A DNA stretch of 64,000 bases from Flavobacterium sp. (GTDB lineage: Bacteria > Bacteroidota > Bacteroidia > Flavobacteriales > Flavobacteriaceae): assembly GCF_028689845.1 (NCBI RefSeq), contig NZ_JAQVCH010000009.1, positions 1 through 64,000 of the forward strand, written 5' to 3'. A program made the position numbers and the translations under genes. Below, in pieces: positions 34,756 to 43,191 of this stretch. Position 1 is the stretch's first letter. Each line of letters opens with the position of its first letter. The notes under the pieces are model-generated. The model was not told where the DNA came from. It did not search any database and saw only the letters and a program-made list of their open reading frames with translations.

Positions 34756-35568
34756 TTAAAAGCTTACTATAAATTCTTTTATCAATTTCCGAACATTTGG
34801 CTCGGCTTTTTTAGCTGCTTCAAGCACTTCCTCGTGACTAACTTCATCTATATTGTGTTCATCGCCCATGTCGGTAATTACCGATATCCCAAGACATTCT
34901 AGTTCCATGTGACGGGCTACAATAACTTCTGGCACGGTAGACATTCCCACACAATCGGCACCCACAATTTTAACCATTTTATATTCGGCCAAGGTTTCAA
35001 AAGTTGGCCCTTGTAAACCTAAATAGATGCCTTCTTTTAAATCAATTCCATGTTGCAAAGCAATTTCTTTTGCTTTTTTCTGTAGGATTCTTGAATAAGG
35101 CTCACTCATATTCACAAACCGCGGTCCAAAACGTTCGTCATTAGTTCCCCGCAAAGGATGGTCGGGAAACATATTAATGTGATCTTTTATTAATACCACG
35201 TCACCCACTTTGTAATTCGGATTAACACCGCCTGAAGCATTAGACACAATCATTGTATTAATCCCTAAATATTTCATCACACGAACAGGAAAAGTTACCG
35301 TTTTCATATCGTACCCTTCATAATAATGAAACCTTCCTTGCATGGCTACAACCTGTTTGTTCCCAATTTTACCAAAAACCAAAGCTCCTTGATGTCCTTT
35401 AACGGTAGAAACAGGGAAATTTGGAATGTCGGCATACAAAATCGTATGTTCTATAACCATATCATCAGTAAATGAACCTAGACCAGAACCCAAAATAACA
35501 CCAAATTCAGGTGAATAATTCGTTACTTCTTTTAAAAACTTAGCTGTCTCTTGTACTTTCTCCCACAT
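34756..35568 (-). CDS. punA: Purine-nucleoside phosphorylase (trimeric type)
   Basis: The frame opens at 35613, but the ATG at 35568 gives the family start (MWEKVQETAKFLKE) and 270 residues, a usual size for this class. Motifs: ILGSGLGSF (phosphate site), the VSNASGGVNPNYKVGD region, GPTFETLAEYKM and MSTVPEVIVARH (purine/ribose site with the conserved Met-Ser-Thr and Glu). It splits inosine and guanosine with phosphate into base and ribose-1-phosphate for purine salvage. It is a single-gene unit ending at the shared terminator. The longer 285-residue form is less likely. Confidence 0.92.
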   Translation of the reverse strand: MWEKVQETAKFLKEVTNYSPEFGVILGSGLGSFTDDMVIEHTILYADIPNFPVSTVKGHQGALVFGKIGNKQVVAMQGRFHYYEGYDMKTVTFPVRVMKYLGINTMIVSNASGGVNPNYKVGDVVLIKDHINMFPDHPLRGTNDERFGPRFVNMSEPYSRILQKKAKEIALQHGIDLKEGIYLGLQGPTFETLAEYKMVKIVGADCVGMSTVPEVIVARHMELECLGISVITDMGDEHNIDEVSHEEVLEAAKKAEPNVRKLIKEFIVSF

Positions 35569-35617
35569 GACTAATTTCTTTTTAATTTTCAATAAATATT
35601 CAAACATTCGCACGCAA

Positions 35618-35657
35618 AATAAAAGCTCAAACTGATTTTACTCATTGAGCTTTATTT
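35618..35657. terminator. Hairpin terminator upstream of punA
   Basis: AAAATAAAAGCTCAA pairs with TTGAGCTTTATTTT. A- and T-rich flanks on both sides suggest it could work in either direction, for example as a back-up for transcripts from the 36-40 kb region. Confidence 0.65.
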
Positions 35658-35730
35658 TTTGTTTTTCAAAACACTTAATTTTTCAAATGTAAAACAAATA
35701 ATGAGAGTTATAGTCTTTTTAGTAAAAAAG

Positions 35731-35802
35731 AAAAAACACCATTAATCAGTTTTAAAAACTGAACAAATTAAAGCATTGTTTTTAAACCTTTTAATGGTGC
35801 TT
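35731..35802 (-). terminator. Branched terminator after the broken lipoprotein gene
   Basis: GCACCATTAA on the minus strand pairs with TTAATGGTG (plus-strand arms 35737-35745 and 35791-35799) and runs into a long T-tract (plus-strand As 35721-35736). An inner palindrome TCAGTTTTAAAAACTGA lies at 35746-35762. Confidence 0.7.
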
Positions 35803-35819
35803 CCCTGATTTTTAAAATG

Positions 35820-36871
35820 TTATTTTTTTTCGAAATTTCCTTCGTTAACGTCTTTTATAAATTTAATTAATCCTGTGAAATACGTTTTTGGATCATCATA
35901 CAAAGCACAATGACTGCCATTTGGACAAAGCAAAAAAAGTCCGTTTTGAACTTCATTAACAACCCATTCCATGTGTTTTGGATCCATCGTATCATAGGTT
36001 GCTCCGATGACAAGCGTTGGTGTTTTAATGTTTTTTAGTTGTCCTGTTATGTCCCAATTTTTTAAAGTTGCTTTATCAGTCATTCCAAATTCACTGTGAC
36101 CTTGCATATAAATATAAATTTTTGAGTTTAAATGAGTAAACATTCTAGTGGCTGGTTCTGGCCATTTTTCGAGTGGTATTCGCAGAATATGTTCGGTATA
36201 ATAGTTTGTCATCAGTAATTCGCTATACCTTGGATTTGCATAATCATGTTTTGCTTCTAACTCTTTTATTTCTTTTAAAACTTCAGGTTTTAATTTTGGA
36301 TCAAGAACTTCGTTAGCATATTTTCCATAAGCTGGAGCACTCATCATCATATTGGAAATGATTAATCCTTTTAGATTATCCTGATATTTCAACGCATATT
36401 CAGCCGCTAAGATTCCACCCCAAGAATGTCCTAGAAGATAAAAATTATCTTTCGTTAAGTTTAATGCTTTTCTAACTTGTTCTACTTCTTCTACAAAATG
36501 CTCAAGTGTCCAAAGTGTTGAATCGTTTGGTTTATCACTGTAATGGGAATCCAATTGGTCGTAATAAATATATTCAATCTTCATTGGGCAAATAGCCATC
36601 AAATGCTTCAAACGCTTCGTGTGTTCCACCTGGACCGCCGTGTAACAACAATACTCTCATTTTTGGGTTATTTCCAACTCGTTTTGTCCAAACTTTGAAT
36701 GTTCCTTTTGGAGTTGTAATTGGAATCATTTTAATTCCGCCAGTTAGTTGGGTCGTCACTATTGTAATAATCAAAATAGGTTGATTTAGAAAACGTTTCT
36801 GTTTCTTTTTTCTCGTTACAGCTTATCAATAAATTTATTGAAATAAGCAAAAGGTAAATTGTATTTTTCAT
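35820..36871 (-). pseudogene. Proline-iminopeptidase-like lipoprotein gene, two frameshifts
   Basis: Three consecutive frames together encode one alpha/beta hydrolase of about 350 residues. Segment A (from ATG 36871) gives a lipoprotein signal peptide, MKNTIYLLLISINLLISC, and then stops after DDPTNWRN. Segment B (about 36774-36577) carries KMIPITTPKGTFKVWTKR and the oxyanion motif HGGPGGTHEAFEAFD and stops after PNED. Segment C (to 35820) continues IEYIYYDQLDSHYS and holds the nucleophile GHSWGG and a C-terminal His (GSHCALYDD). The first break fits one extra C in CCC at 36750-36752; the second fits a 2-base loss near 36576-36580. Family members cleave N-terminal proline or similar. It is probably inactive unless the sequence is in error. 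Confidence 0.85.
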
Positions 36872-36887
36872 ATCATACTATTTATTA

Positions 36888-38663
36888 TTATTCTTTTTTA
36901 ATTTCATATTCACCCGAACCATCTTTTTGTTTCATTGCTGTTACTTTGCCATCTTCTAGTACAAATTCTATGGTGAAATCGGCAAATTCTTTTATTTTAA
37001 AAACATTTGGTTTATAAGGTATTAACTCTAAATCTGGTGAACCTTGAATAAATAGTTGGTTTTTGTTTTTCAAAACAAGATTTATAATTGTTGTTCCTAT
37101 TTTATATTTTCCGGTATATTTGGTCAAGATTTCTGGTGTGCTTAAACTTGAATCTGATTTTCTTGTAAAAGTTACTTCTCCTTCATCTAATGAAATTAAA
37201 AATTGGTCAATTTCACCTTGAGGATTGGTTTGATAATTTATTGAAAAAAATCCGGCTTCTTCATCATTTGTAGTATCAAAACGGTCGTAATGAAAATGAT
37301 TTAATGGCAACTGAATAGCATTCAATTTAAAAAACATTTGATTTTCTTTTTGAGTAATACTTATTATTCCGTAAGCTTTGTCTTCAAATTCTCCCAAATA
37401 ATCGCTTATAGGATGTGATGGTTTTGTGTCTTTTATTTGTCCTTGTTGTGCATTTTTTCTACCATCTTTTTCTATTTTTTTTCGAGCATCTCTATTTTTT
37501 AAACCTCTTTCGCTCCATGGAGTTATAGAAAGTCCTAATAAATGCTCATAAATATTATATGTAATTGAATTATACGAAAAACCATGATCGCCAATTACAA
37601 AAACAATTACGCCAATATTGTCTTGTGGCATATAGGATATTTGCGAGTGAATTCCGTCAAAATCTCCGCCATGCAATAGCAATTGATGTCCTCGATAAGA
37701 AGCAGTTTGTCTTCCCATACCATAAAAAGGATTAAGCACTTCGGTAAAACCTTGCTCTAACAATGAGTTATTTAAGGCAATTGATGGTGCTTTTGTAGCA
37801 TTGACAACGGCTTCTGGAATTATTTGTTTTTCATCAAATTTTCCTTTATTCATTAATGCTATAAGCCAATTGGACAAATCATTAATATTTGAAATCATTG
37901 ATCCGGCTGGACCTAAACCGTCAGTTTGTTCTAAATAAGGAATTTTATACAGTATATTGGTATCTCTTTTTTCATTAAATGGAACAAAAATGTCTTGTTG
38001 TTTTTTCATATCTGCAATGCTGAAAAACGTATTATTCATTTTTAACGGATTCAATATTTTTTCTTGCACATAAGTTTCCCATTTTTTTCCTTCAATTAAA
38101 TCAATAATATGTCCAGAAGCTGCATACATTAAATTATTGTATAAAAAACCTTGACGTAATGGCTGAGCTGGTTCTAAATATTTTAATTTATCAAACAATT
38201 GGCTTCTGTTAAAATCTGATTTATACCATATTAAATCATGTCGAGTTACACCTGTTCTATGGGCAAGCATGTCTCTAACAGTAATGGTATTGTTTAATTC
38301 ATTATTATAAAATTGAATAGATGGCACAAAAGTTTTTATTGGTTTATCCCAATCTAATTTTCCTTGATCAACTAAAAATCCTACTGCGGTAGCCGTAAAC
38401 AATTTGGTATTAGAAGCTATTTGAAACAGCGTATTTCCTGTAATTGGTAATTTTTTTTCATAATCGCGATAGCCATATCCTTTCATAAAAACAAGTTTGC
38501 CGTTTTTAACGACTCCAACACCAACACCAGGCATATTCCAGTCTTTCATGACTTGCTCCATCTGTTTGTCGAAATTTTTCAACTTCTTTTGAACTTCAGC
38601 ATCTTGAGCAAAACCAATGTTTATACTAACCAAATAAAGCAAAAGGCAAATTGTATTTTTCAT
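36888..38663 (-). CDS. Secreted beta-lactamase-fold serine hydrolase
   Basis: The 591-residue protein has a signal peptide (MKNTICLLLYLVSINIGFAQ). An N-terminal class-C-like domain follows with the SxxK nucleophile motif (IASNTKLFTA, about residue 87), the YxN motif (FLYNNLMYAASG) and the HxG motif (LLHGGDFDG). The C-terminal 190 residues are a lipocalin-like beta domain (DUF3471 type: YLGEFEDKAYGIISI; YTGKYKIG). Such proteins act as esterases or peptidases on small or cell-wall substrates; beta-lactam hydrolysis should not be assumed. It lies 16 bases upstream of the broken lipoprotein gene, and their first codons are nearly identical. Confidence 0.88.
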   Translation of the reverse strand: MKNTICLLLYLVSINIGFAQDAEVQKKLKNFDKQMEQVMKDWNMPGVGVGVVKNGKLVFMKGYGYRDYEKKLPITGNTLFQIASNTKLFTATAVGFLVDQGKLDWDKPIKTFVPSIQFYNNELNNTITVRDMLAHRTGVTRHDLIWYKSDFNRSQLFDKLKYLEPAQPLRQGFLYNNLMYAASGHIIDLIEGKKWETYVQEKILNPLKMNNTFFSIADMKKQQDIFVPFNEKRDTNILYKIPYLEQTDGLGPAGSMISNINDLSNWLIALMNKGKFDEKQIIPEAVVNATKAPSIALNNSLLEQGFTEVLNPFYGMGRQTASYRGHQLLLHGGDFDGIHSQISYMPQDNIGVIVFVIGDHGFSYNSITYNIYEHLLGLSITPWSERGLKNRDARKKIEKDGRKNAQQGQIKDTKPSHPISDYLGEFEDKAYGIISITQKENQMFFKLNAIQLPLNHFHYDRFDTTNDEEAGFFSINYQTNPQGEIDQFLISLDEGEVTFTRKSDSSLSTPEILTKYTGKYKIGTTIINLVLKNKNQLFIQGSPDLELIPYKPNVFKIKEFADFTIEFVLEDGKVTAMKQKDGSGEYEIKKE

Positions 38664-38696
38664 AAATTAAATTGTTTTTGAATCATTAAATATACA

Positions 38697-39218
38697 TTAG
38701 TGTAGTTTTCTAAAATAATTATCTAATTGTACAATTTTGCCGTTTTTTATTACAAAATCATTGACGGCATCAATAGAATCTGTAACTCCTTTTTCGTCTT
38801 TCCAACTTTCTCTGTAAAAAACAGTTACATAAGCTTTACTTTTATCTTTAGATTGAACCGACTTCCAATCTATCATGGAAATTTTAAATGTGCTATTCCA
38901 AATCTGACCGAAAAAAACTTTTAGTTGATCATTAGACATTTTCTGGTCCATTCCATCAAATCGTACTTGAATCGAATCTCCAAAATAACTTACTGCTTCG
39001 TCCATTTTACCAGTTTCCCAAGCTTTTAATGCCGTCAATGCCAATTGTGTATTTTCTTTACTACCAGTTTCCCAATTATCAGGTTTGTCAATCGTATAAG
39101 GATAATTTGCAACTGTTGTTTCAGTTGTTTTGTTTTCAACAGTTGTTTTGTTACTGTTATTACAACTGCTTAAAATCAGCAAAGTTGTGAAGAACGAAAA
39201 ATATAAAAATTTTGTCAT
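38697..39218 (-). CDS. NTF2-like (SnoaL-type) lipoprotein
   Basis: The 173-residue protein begins with a lipoprotein signal (FFTTLLILSSC, acylated Cys about residue 19) and a Ser/Thr/Asn-rich linker. The rest has the NTF2/SnoaL pattern: a helical start (ALTALKAWETGKMDEAVSYFGDSIQVRFDG, in parts) and a curved sheet (AYVTVFYRESWKDEKGVTDSIDAVNDFVIKNGKI, in parts) that usually forms a pocket. Members can bind small ligands or act as isomerases; no catalytic residues can be named. It starts 33 bases before the beta-lactamase-fold gene in the same direction, so they may share a transcript. Confidence 0.75.
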   Translation of the reverse strand: MTKFLYFSFFTTLLILSSCNNSNKTTVENKTTETTVANYPYTIDKPDNWETGSKENTQLALTALKAWETGKMDEAVSYFGDSIQVRFDGMDQKMSNDQLKVFFGQIWNSTFKISMIDWKSVQSKDKSKAYVTVFYRESWKDEKGVTDSIDAVNDFVIKNGKIVQLDNYFRKLH

Positions 39219-39303
39219 AATAAAATTATTTTTTAATTTATTTATAGAATTAAAAGAAATATAAAATTCTATTCATGTTTGTATTTACTTAAATGAGATT
39301 AAT

Positions 39304-40065
39304 TTATTTTTTAACCTTATAACTCAAGTTGTCATTTGACCAACTATATAAAATTTCCTTTTTTGAAGCCATCATAAATAATTCATCTATAGATTTATTC
39401 ACATCTTCTCCAACAATTTTGTCATTATCTTCATACATCTTACTAACATGAGCTTCATCTTTCCCACTCAATACAACTGCATAATATTCGTTAGGAGTTC
39501 CGATTCCACTTCGATAAATAGTAAAATTGGCAATAGCTCCTTTTTTAGTAAATGAATCTTTTATTGATTTAATTTTGTCATATACTTTTTTACCCTCACC
39601 TGGATTTATGTATAAAAAATATATTCTTGCAAAATCATGTCCTTCAAAAGTTTCTCCTTTAGGTCTATAACTCAAATCATCTTTGTAATGAAGAATAAAT
39701 CTCGTGATATTATCTAAACATTTATCATGATCTTCACTCATTTTACTAAATTTAGCAACACCTACTTTTTCAGAAAATTCTTTGTATGGATTATTGTCTA
39801 AATCTGCGAAACTTTTAATTCGAGATAATGAGATTGAGCTACCGTCTGATAGAAAAGAAAAGCTTGAAGAATAGGGAAATTTATGCTTTTCAAATTCATT
39901 CAATATTGATTTTCTTGCCGTCATAAACTCATTTCTTTTAGAAGGTTTTACCCAATATTGTTCTACATAAATCAATGCATCTTGTGCAAAACTTACTGAA
40001 GTAGTAAACATAAATAACATCGCCAAAAGCAAAGTATTTTTAAATAATCGTTTTTTTGTTTTCAT
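39304..40065 (-). CDS. Secreted protein of unknown function
   Basis: The 253-residue protein has a long signal peptide (basic start MKTKKRLFKNT, then LLLAMLFMFTTSVSFAQ). The mature part looks like two related alpha/beta halves. The first has YVEQYWVKPSKRNEFMTARKSI and the second IYFLYINPGEGKKVYDKIKSI (each trimmed). Each has a strand followed by a helix with a Lys-rich start, and each is followed later by VxKMxED text (FSKMSEDHDK; VSKMYEDNDK). This is reminiscent of ferredoxin-like dimeric alpha/beta-barrel folds, but I do not recognise a named family. It stands alone 85 bases upstream of the NTF2-like gene. Confidence 0.7.
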   Translation of the reverse strand: MKTKKRLFKNTLLLAMLFMFTTSVSFAQDALIYVEQYWVKPSKRNEFMTARKSILNEFEKHKFPYSSSFSFLSDGSSISLSRIKSFADLDNNPYKEFSEKVGVAKFSKMSEDHDKCLDNITRFILHYKDDLSYRPKGETFEGHDFARIYFLYINPGEGKKVYDKIKSIKDSFTKKGAIANFTIYRSGIGTPNEYYAVVLSGKDEAHVSKMYEDNDKIVGEDVNKSIDELFMMASKKEILYSWSNDNLSYKVKK

Positions 40066-40392
40066 GATTTTGTTTTTTTTAGTTAATAGTTTTTGAATAA
40101 AAAATCTTTAAAATTTTGAATTAATAATTAATTTGCTTCTCGTTGAATTGTATTTATTTAGTATATATTATAATATTACTTGGTTAATGATTTAGTTTAT
40201 AGAACTGATTTGTATAAATAGAATTATCAAAAATTCTATTTGCGTAATTTTTTCCAATAAATTATCGTATCAATTAAATAGATGAAAAGAAATTACGCAT
40301 CTAAGTAATTGATAACTGCTATGAAAATAAAGTGAGTTAGGACGAAATAGACAAAATTGTGTCCGTAGAGTGCTTTTTATTTACCGAAGAAA
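40066..40392. other. 327-base gap with two inverted repeats
   Basis: No ORF. AATAGAATT (40217-40225) and AATTCTATT (40232-40240) form a perfect 9-bp hairpin. Directly next to it TGCGTAATTTTTTCC (40241-40255) is an imperfect inverted match of GAAAAGAAATTACGCA (40284-40299). The DNA is very AT-rich. The repeats may mark the end of the kinase transcript or an old insertion; I see no promoter of consensus type. Confidence 0.5.
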
Positions 40393-42279
40393 TTATGCAG
40401 ACTTTTTAATTTTAAAGTCAAAAACTAATGTAGTTCCATTTCTGTTTTCTTCTTTCATGGTTCCATTTAACTGTTGGGTCAACAACGAAATCAACTGACC
40501 GCCAAAACCTGTTCCGTGTACTGTTGCAGATTTTCCTATACCGTTGTCGCTAACTCTTAATTGAAGTGTATTATGGTTTTGCTTTTGAAGTTGTATGGTT
40601 ATCGTCCCGATTTCATTTTTCGGAAAAGCATATTTTACTGCGTTAGTAAGTAGCTCATTAACTATTAACCCTAAAGGAACAGCAGTATCAATGTCTAAAT
40701 CTAGATTATCCATTGCTAATTTTAAATCAATTCTCTGTGATGCACCAAAAGTATCAAGAATATTTTCTCCTAAATTTAAAAAATAGTCTTTCATTTCTAT
40801 CGCACCAAGATTAGTTCCTTGATAAAGTTTTTGATGTACAATTCCGATGGAATTAACTCTGTTTTGACCTTCAGTCATGGCTGCTTTAGTTTCTGTGTCG
40901 TCAATTTGTGCAGATTGCAATGCTAACAAACTCGATACAATTTCAAGATTATTTTTTACTCTATGATGAATTTCTCTAAGAAGAAGTTCGTTTTCTGCAT
41001 TTTTCTGAGCTAAAAGTCGATTACTTTTACTTCTATTTTTATAACTTATATATGCAAAAATAAGCAATCCCAAAAGTAGCACTACAACTACAATTCCTAG
41101 GTATTGTACTAATTTTTGTTGTTCTATTTTAGATTCTTGAAATGAAATTGTTTCTTCTTTTTTTTGAGTTTCGTATTTAGTCAAAAGCTCCGACATTTTA
41201 GCATCACTTTCAATAGAATTTATACTATCTTTTAAATCATAAGCCTTTTGCTTGTAGGAAAGTGCGGATTCAAAATGATTTAAATTTTTATAAATTGTAC
41301 TAAGGTGATTATAATTTTCAATTAAATTGGTAATATCATTATTGATTTCTTGCAATCGAATTGTTTCTAACTGATATTTAAGTGCTTCTTTATAATTACC
41401 AATTAACATATTAATTTCTCCTAAATTAGCTGTTACAGTATTAATACCATTTTGATAATTTGCTTCTCTTGCTATTTTTAAACAATTTGCATATAAACGA
41501 ATAGCTTCCTCATATCTACCTAATTTTTTAAGTGCATTTCCCTGACTATTTCCAATATCTACTAAAGATACTTGTCCGAAATTTTGCTCTTTAGCAATGG
41601 CTTTAGCTTTAGTAAAATAATCTAATGCTAATTGATTTTTTTTCATTGCAATTGCAACTTCTCCAGCATTATTATAAACATAAAAAAACTCAGATACTAA
41701 GTTGTTATCCTCAGCCATTTTAATCGCTTTTTCAGCATAAATAAATGCTTCTTTCAATCTATTTTGCTTAGTTAAGTCCCAAGATACATTTGTCATTGCA
41801 TTACAAATACCTGCCTTATCATCAATGCTTTCCATTAACTTTAATGCAGTAATGTCCTCTTTCATGGCTTTTTCATATTCGCCATTTTTTTTAAAAATCC
41901 ACGCTAATTTGAAAGATGTAGTTGCTTGCCCTTTTACATTTTTTACAGCTTTATGACCTTTCATTGCTTTGTCAAAATACAAATTTGCTGAATCTAATTG
42001 AAGTAAGTTAGCGTGCATTGTTCCTTTTATTTCATAAAACTTTGGTTGCCAATTTTTCTCTTTTAAATCATCGGCTAACTTAGATCCTCTTTGAGCTAAA
42101 ACTAATGCTTGTTCTAAGTCATTTTGAGAAACAACTTTAACCATTTCATAAAGAATTTCCAGTTTTTTAAGCTGATTTTTCTCTGATGATAGTCTTCTCT
42201 CTAAATCTGTTATCTTAGAGTTTTGACTATAAATAATAAAAGGTAGAAATAAAAATACAAGCAATTTTAATTTATTCAT
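40393..42279 (-). CDS. TPR-containing histidine kinase (HisKA_2 type)
   Basis: The 628-residue protein has a signal peptide (MNKLKLLVFLFLPFIIYSQ) and a periplasmic TPR sensor (about 25-385). A membrane helix follows (about 393-413, YLGIVVVVLLLGLLIFAYISY, in part), then a HisKA_2 phosphoacceptor motif (LREIHHRVKNNLEIVSSLL, phospho-His about 439). The HATPase domain has NELLTNAVKYAFP, DNGIGK and GTGFGGQLI. This class commonly works with a separate LytTR-type or ANTAR-type regulator. Here a LytTR regulator gene lies 12 bases upstream, so the two form a two-component system. The signal is unknown. Confidence 0.92.
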   Translation of the reverse strand: MNKLKLLVFLFLPFIIYSQNSKITDLERRLSSEKNQLKKLEILYEMVKVVSQNDLEQALVLAQRGSKLADDLKEKNWQPKFYEIKGTMHANLLQLDSANLYFDKAMKGHKAVKNVKGQATTSFKLAWIFKKNGEYEKAMKEDITALKLMESIDDKAGICNAMTNVSWDLTKQNRLKEAFIYAEKAIKMAEDNNLVSEFFYVYNNAGEVAIAMKKNQLALDYFTKAKAIAKEQNFGQVSLVDIGNSQGNALKKLGRYEEAIRLYANCLKIAREANYQNGINTVTANLGEINMLIGNYKEALKYQLETIRLQEINNDITNLIENYNHLSTIYKNLNHFESALSYKQKAYDLKDSINSIESDAKMSELLTKYETQKKEETISFQESKIEQQKLVQYLGIVVVVLLLGLLIFAYISYKNRSKSNRLLAQKNAENELLLREIHHRVKNNLEIVSSLLALQSAQIDDTETKAAMTEGQNRVNSIGIVHQKLYQGTNLGAIEMKDYFLNLGENILDTFGASQRIDLKLAMDNLDLDIDTAVPLGLIVNELLTNAVKYAFPKNEIGTITIQLQKQNHNTLQLRVSDNGIGKSATVHGTGFGGQLISLLTQQLNGTMKEENRNGTTLVFDFKIKKSA

Positions 42280-42291
42280 CTTCTTTTAAAA

Positions 42292-43023
42292 TTATACTTT
42301 TTGGATGTGAAGTAATAATTGTTTTTTCAATTCAGCTGTAATAGGAATAGCTTTTTTCGCAATAACAATATGAGTAGAGGCAATTTCATCAATGTGTTGC
42401 ATATTAATGATAAAAGATCTGTGAATTCTCATTAAGTTATTTACATTCAACTTTTCTTCTAAATCTTTTAATGTACTCACAATTAAATGTTGCTTTTCTT
42501 TGCAATGAATTTTAGAATAATTACGTTCTGCTTCTATAAAAAGAATGTCATTGATATTAATTTTAATCATTTTATCATGACTTCTTACGAATATCGAATC
42601 ACTCATGACGAATGTTTCTGTTTCATGAAGATCCTGTTTTTTTTCTTCTTCTATACGAAGTATTACGAGTTCAATTGCCCTTTGCAAATCTATTTTTTTA
42701 AAAGGTTTGCTTAAAAAAGCATACGGATGGGTAAACTTTGCTCTATTGAAATGATGCTCATCAGAATTTGCAGTCAAGTAAATTATAGGAATATTGAATT
42801 CTTTTTGAATAAGATGTGCGAGCTCAATACCGTCTAAATCACCTTTTAAATTTATATCCAATAGGATAATTTTAGGCTGCTGCAATCTTATTTTAGGTAA
42901 AACCTCTTCACCTCTCGGAATGATTCCAATTACCTCATAACCAAGATTTGTAAGTTGCAATGAAATATTTGCTCCAATAATCATTTCGTCTTCAACCACT
43001 AGTATGGTAATATTATCATTCAT
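42292..43023 (-). CDS. LytTR-family response regulator
   Basis: The 243-residue protein has a receiver domain (ILVVEDEMIIGANI with acidic residues 11-12; phospho-acceptor Asp56 in IILLDINLKG; Thr in YLTANSD; Lys in LSKPFKK). It also has a LytTR DNA-binding domain (about 140-240: ILFIEAERNYSKIHC, LMRIHRSFIINMQHIDEI). It should bind DNA as a dimer when phosphorylated by the kinase encoded 12 bases downstream. The regulator gene comes first in the operon. Targets are not visible; the secreted hydrolase and lipoprotein genes further downstream are only possible candidates. Confidence 0.93.
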   Translation of the reverse strand: MNDNITILVVEDEMIIGANISLQLTNLGYEVIGIIPRGEEVLPKIRLQQPKIILLDINLKGDLDGIELAHLIQKEFNIPIIYLTANSDEHHFNRAKFTHPYAFLSKPFKKIDLQRAIELVILRIEEEKKQDLHETETFVMSDSIFVRSHDKMIKININDILFIEAERNYSKIHCKEKQHLIVSTLKDLEEKLNVNNLMRIHRSFIINMQHIDEIASTHIVIAKKAIPITAELKKQLLLHIQKV

Positions 43024-43099
43024 TTGCAGAAATTTGTATACGGATAATCAATATCTAAAAAGTGTTTTTTATAAAAAAAAAAATACAACTTAATCTCAA

Positions 43100-43107
43100 C
43101 AAATATA
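43100..43107 (-). promoter_or_regulatory. Possible -7 element of the regulator/kinase operon
   Basis: On the minus strand this reads TATATTTG (TAnnTTTG), 76 bases before the regulator ATG. No TTTG box at the correct spacing, so it is tentative. Confidence 0.35.
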
Positions 43108-43191
43108 ACCAATTAAATAACTTTTTAATAAAATAATTAACTATAAAAAGCAACTAATATTAAACTTTTTCATAAAGAAATTATACCACGA

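Noticed and set aside
35569..35613. Longer N-terminus of purine nucleoside phosphorylase
   Set aside because: The 15 extra residues are unlike the family; the ATG at 35568 gives the normal start.
36888..38663. True beta-lactamase
   Set aside because: The SxxK, YxN and HxG motifs are present, but the C-terminal lipocalin-like domain and overall text fit the broad serine-hydrolase/esterase group; resistance function is not supported.
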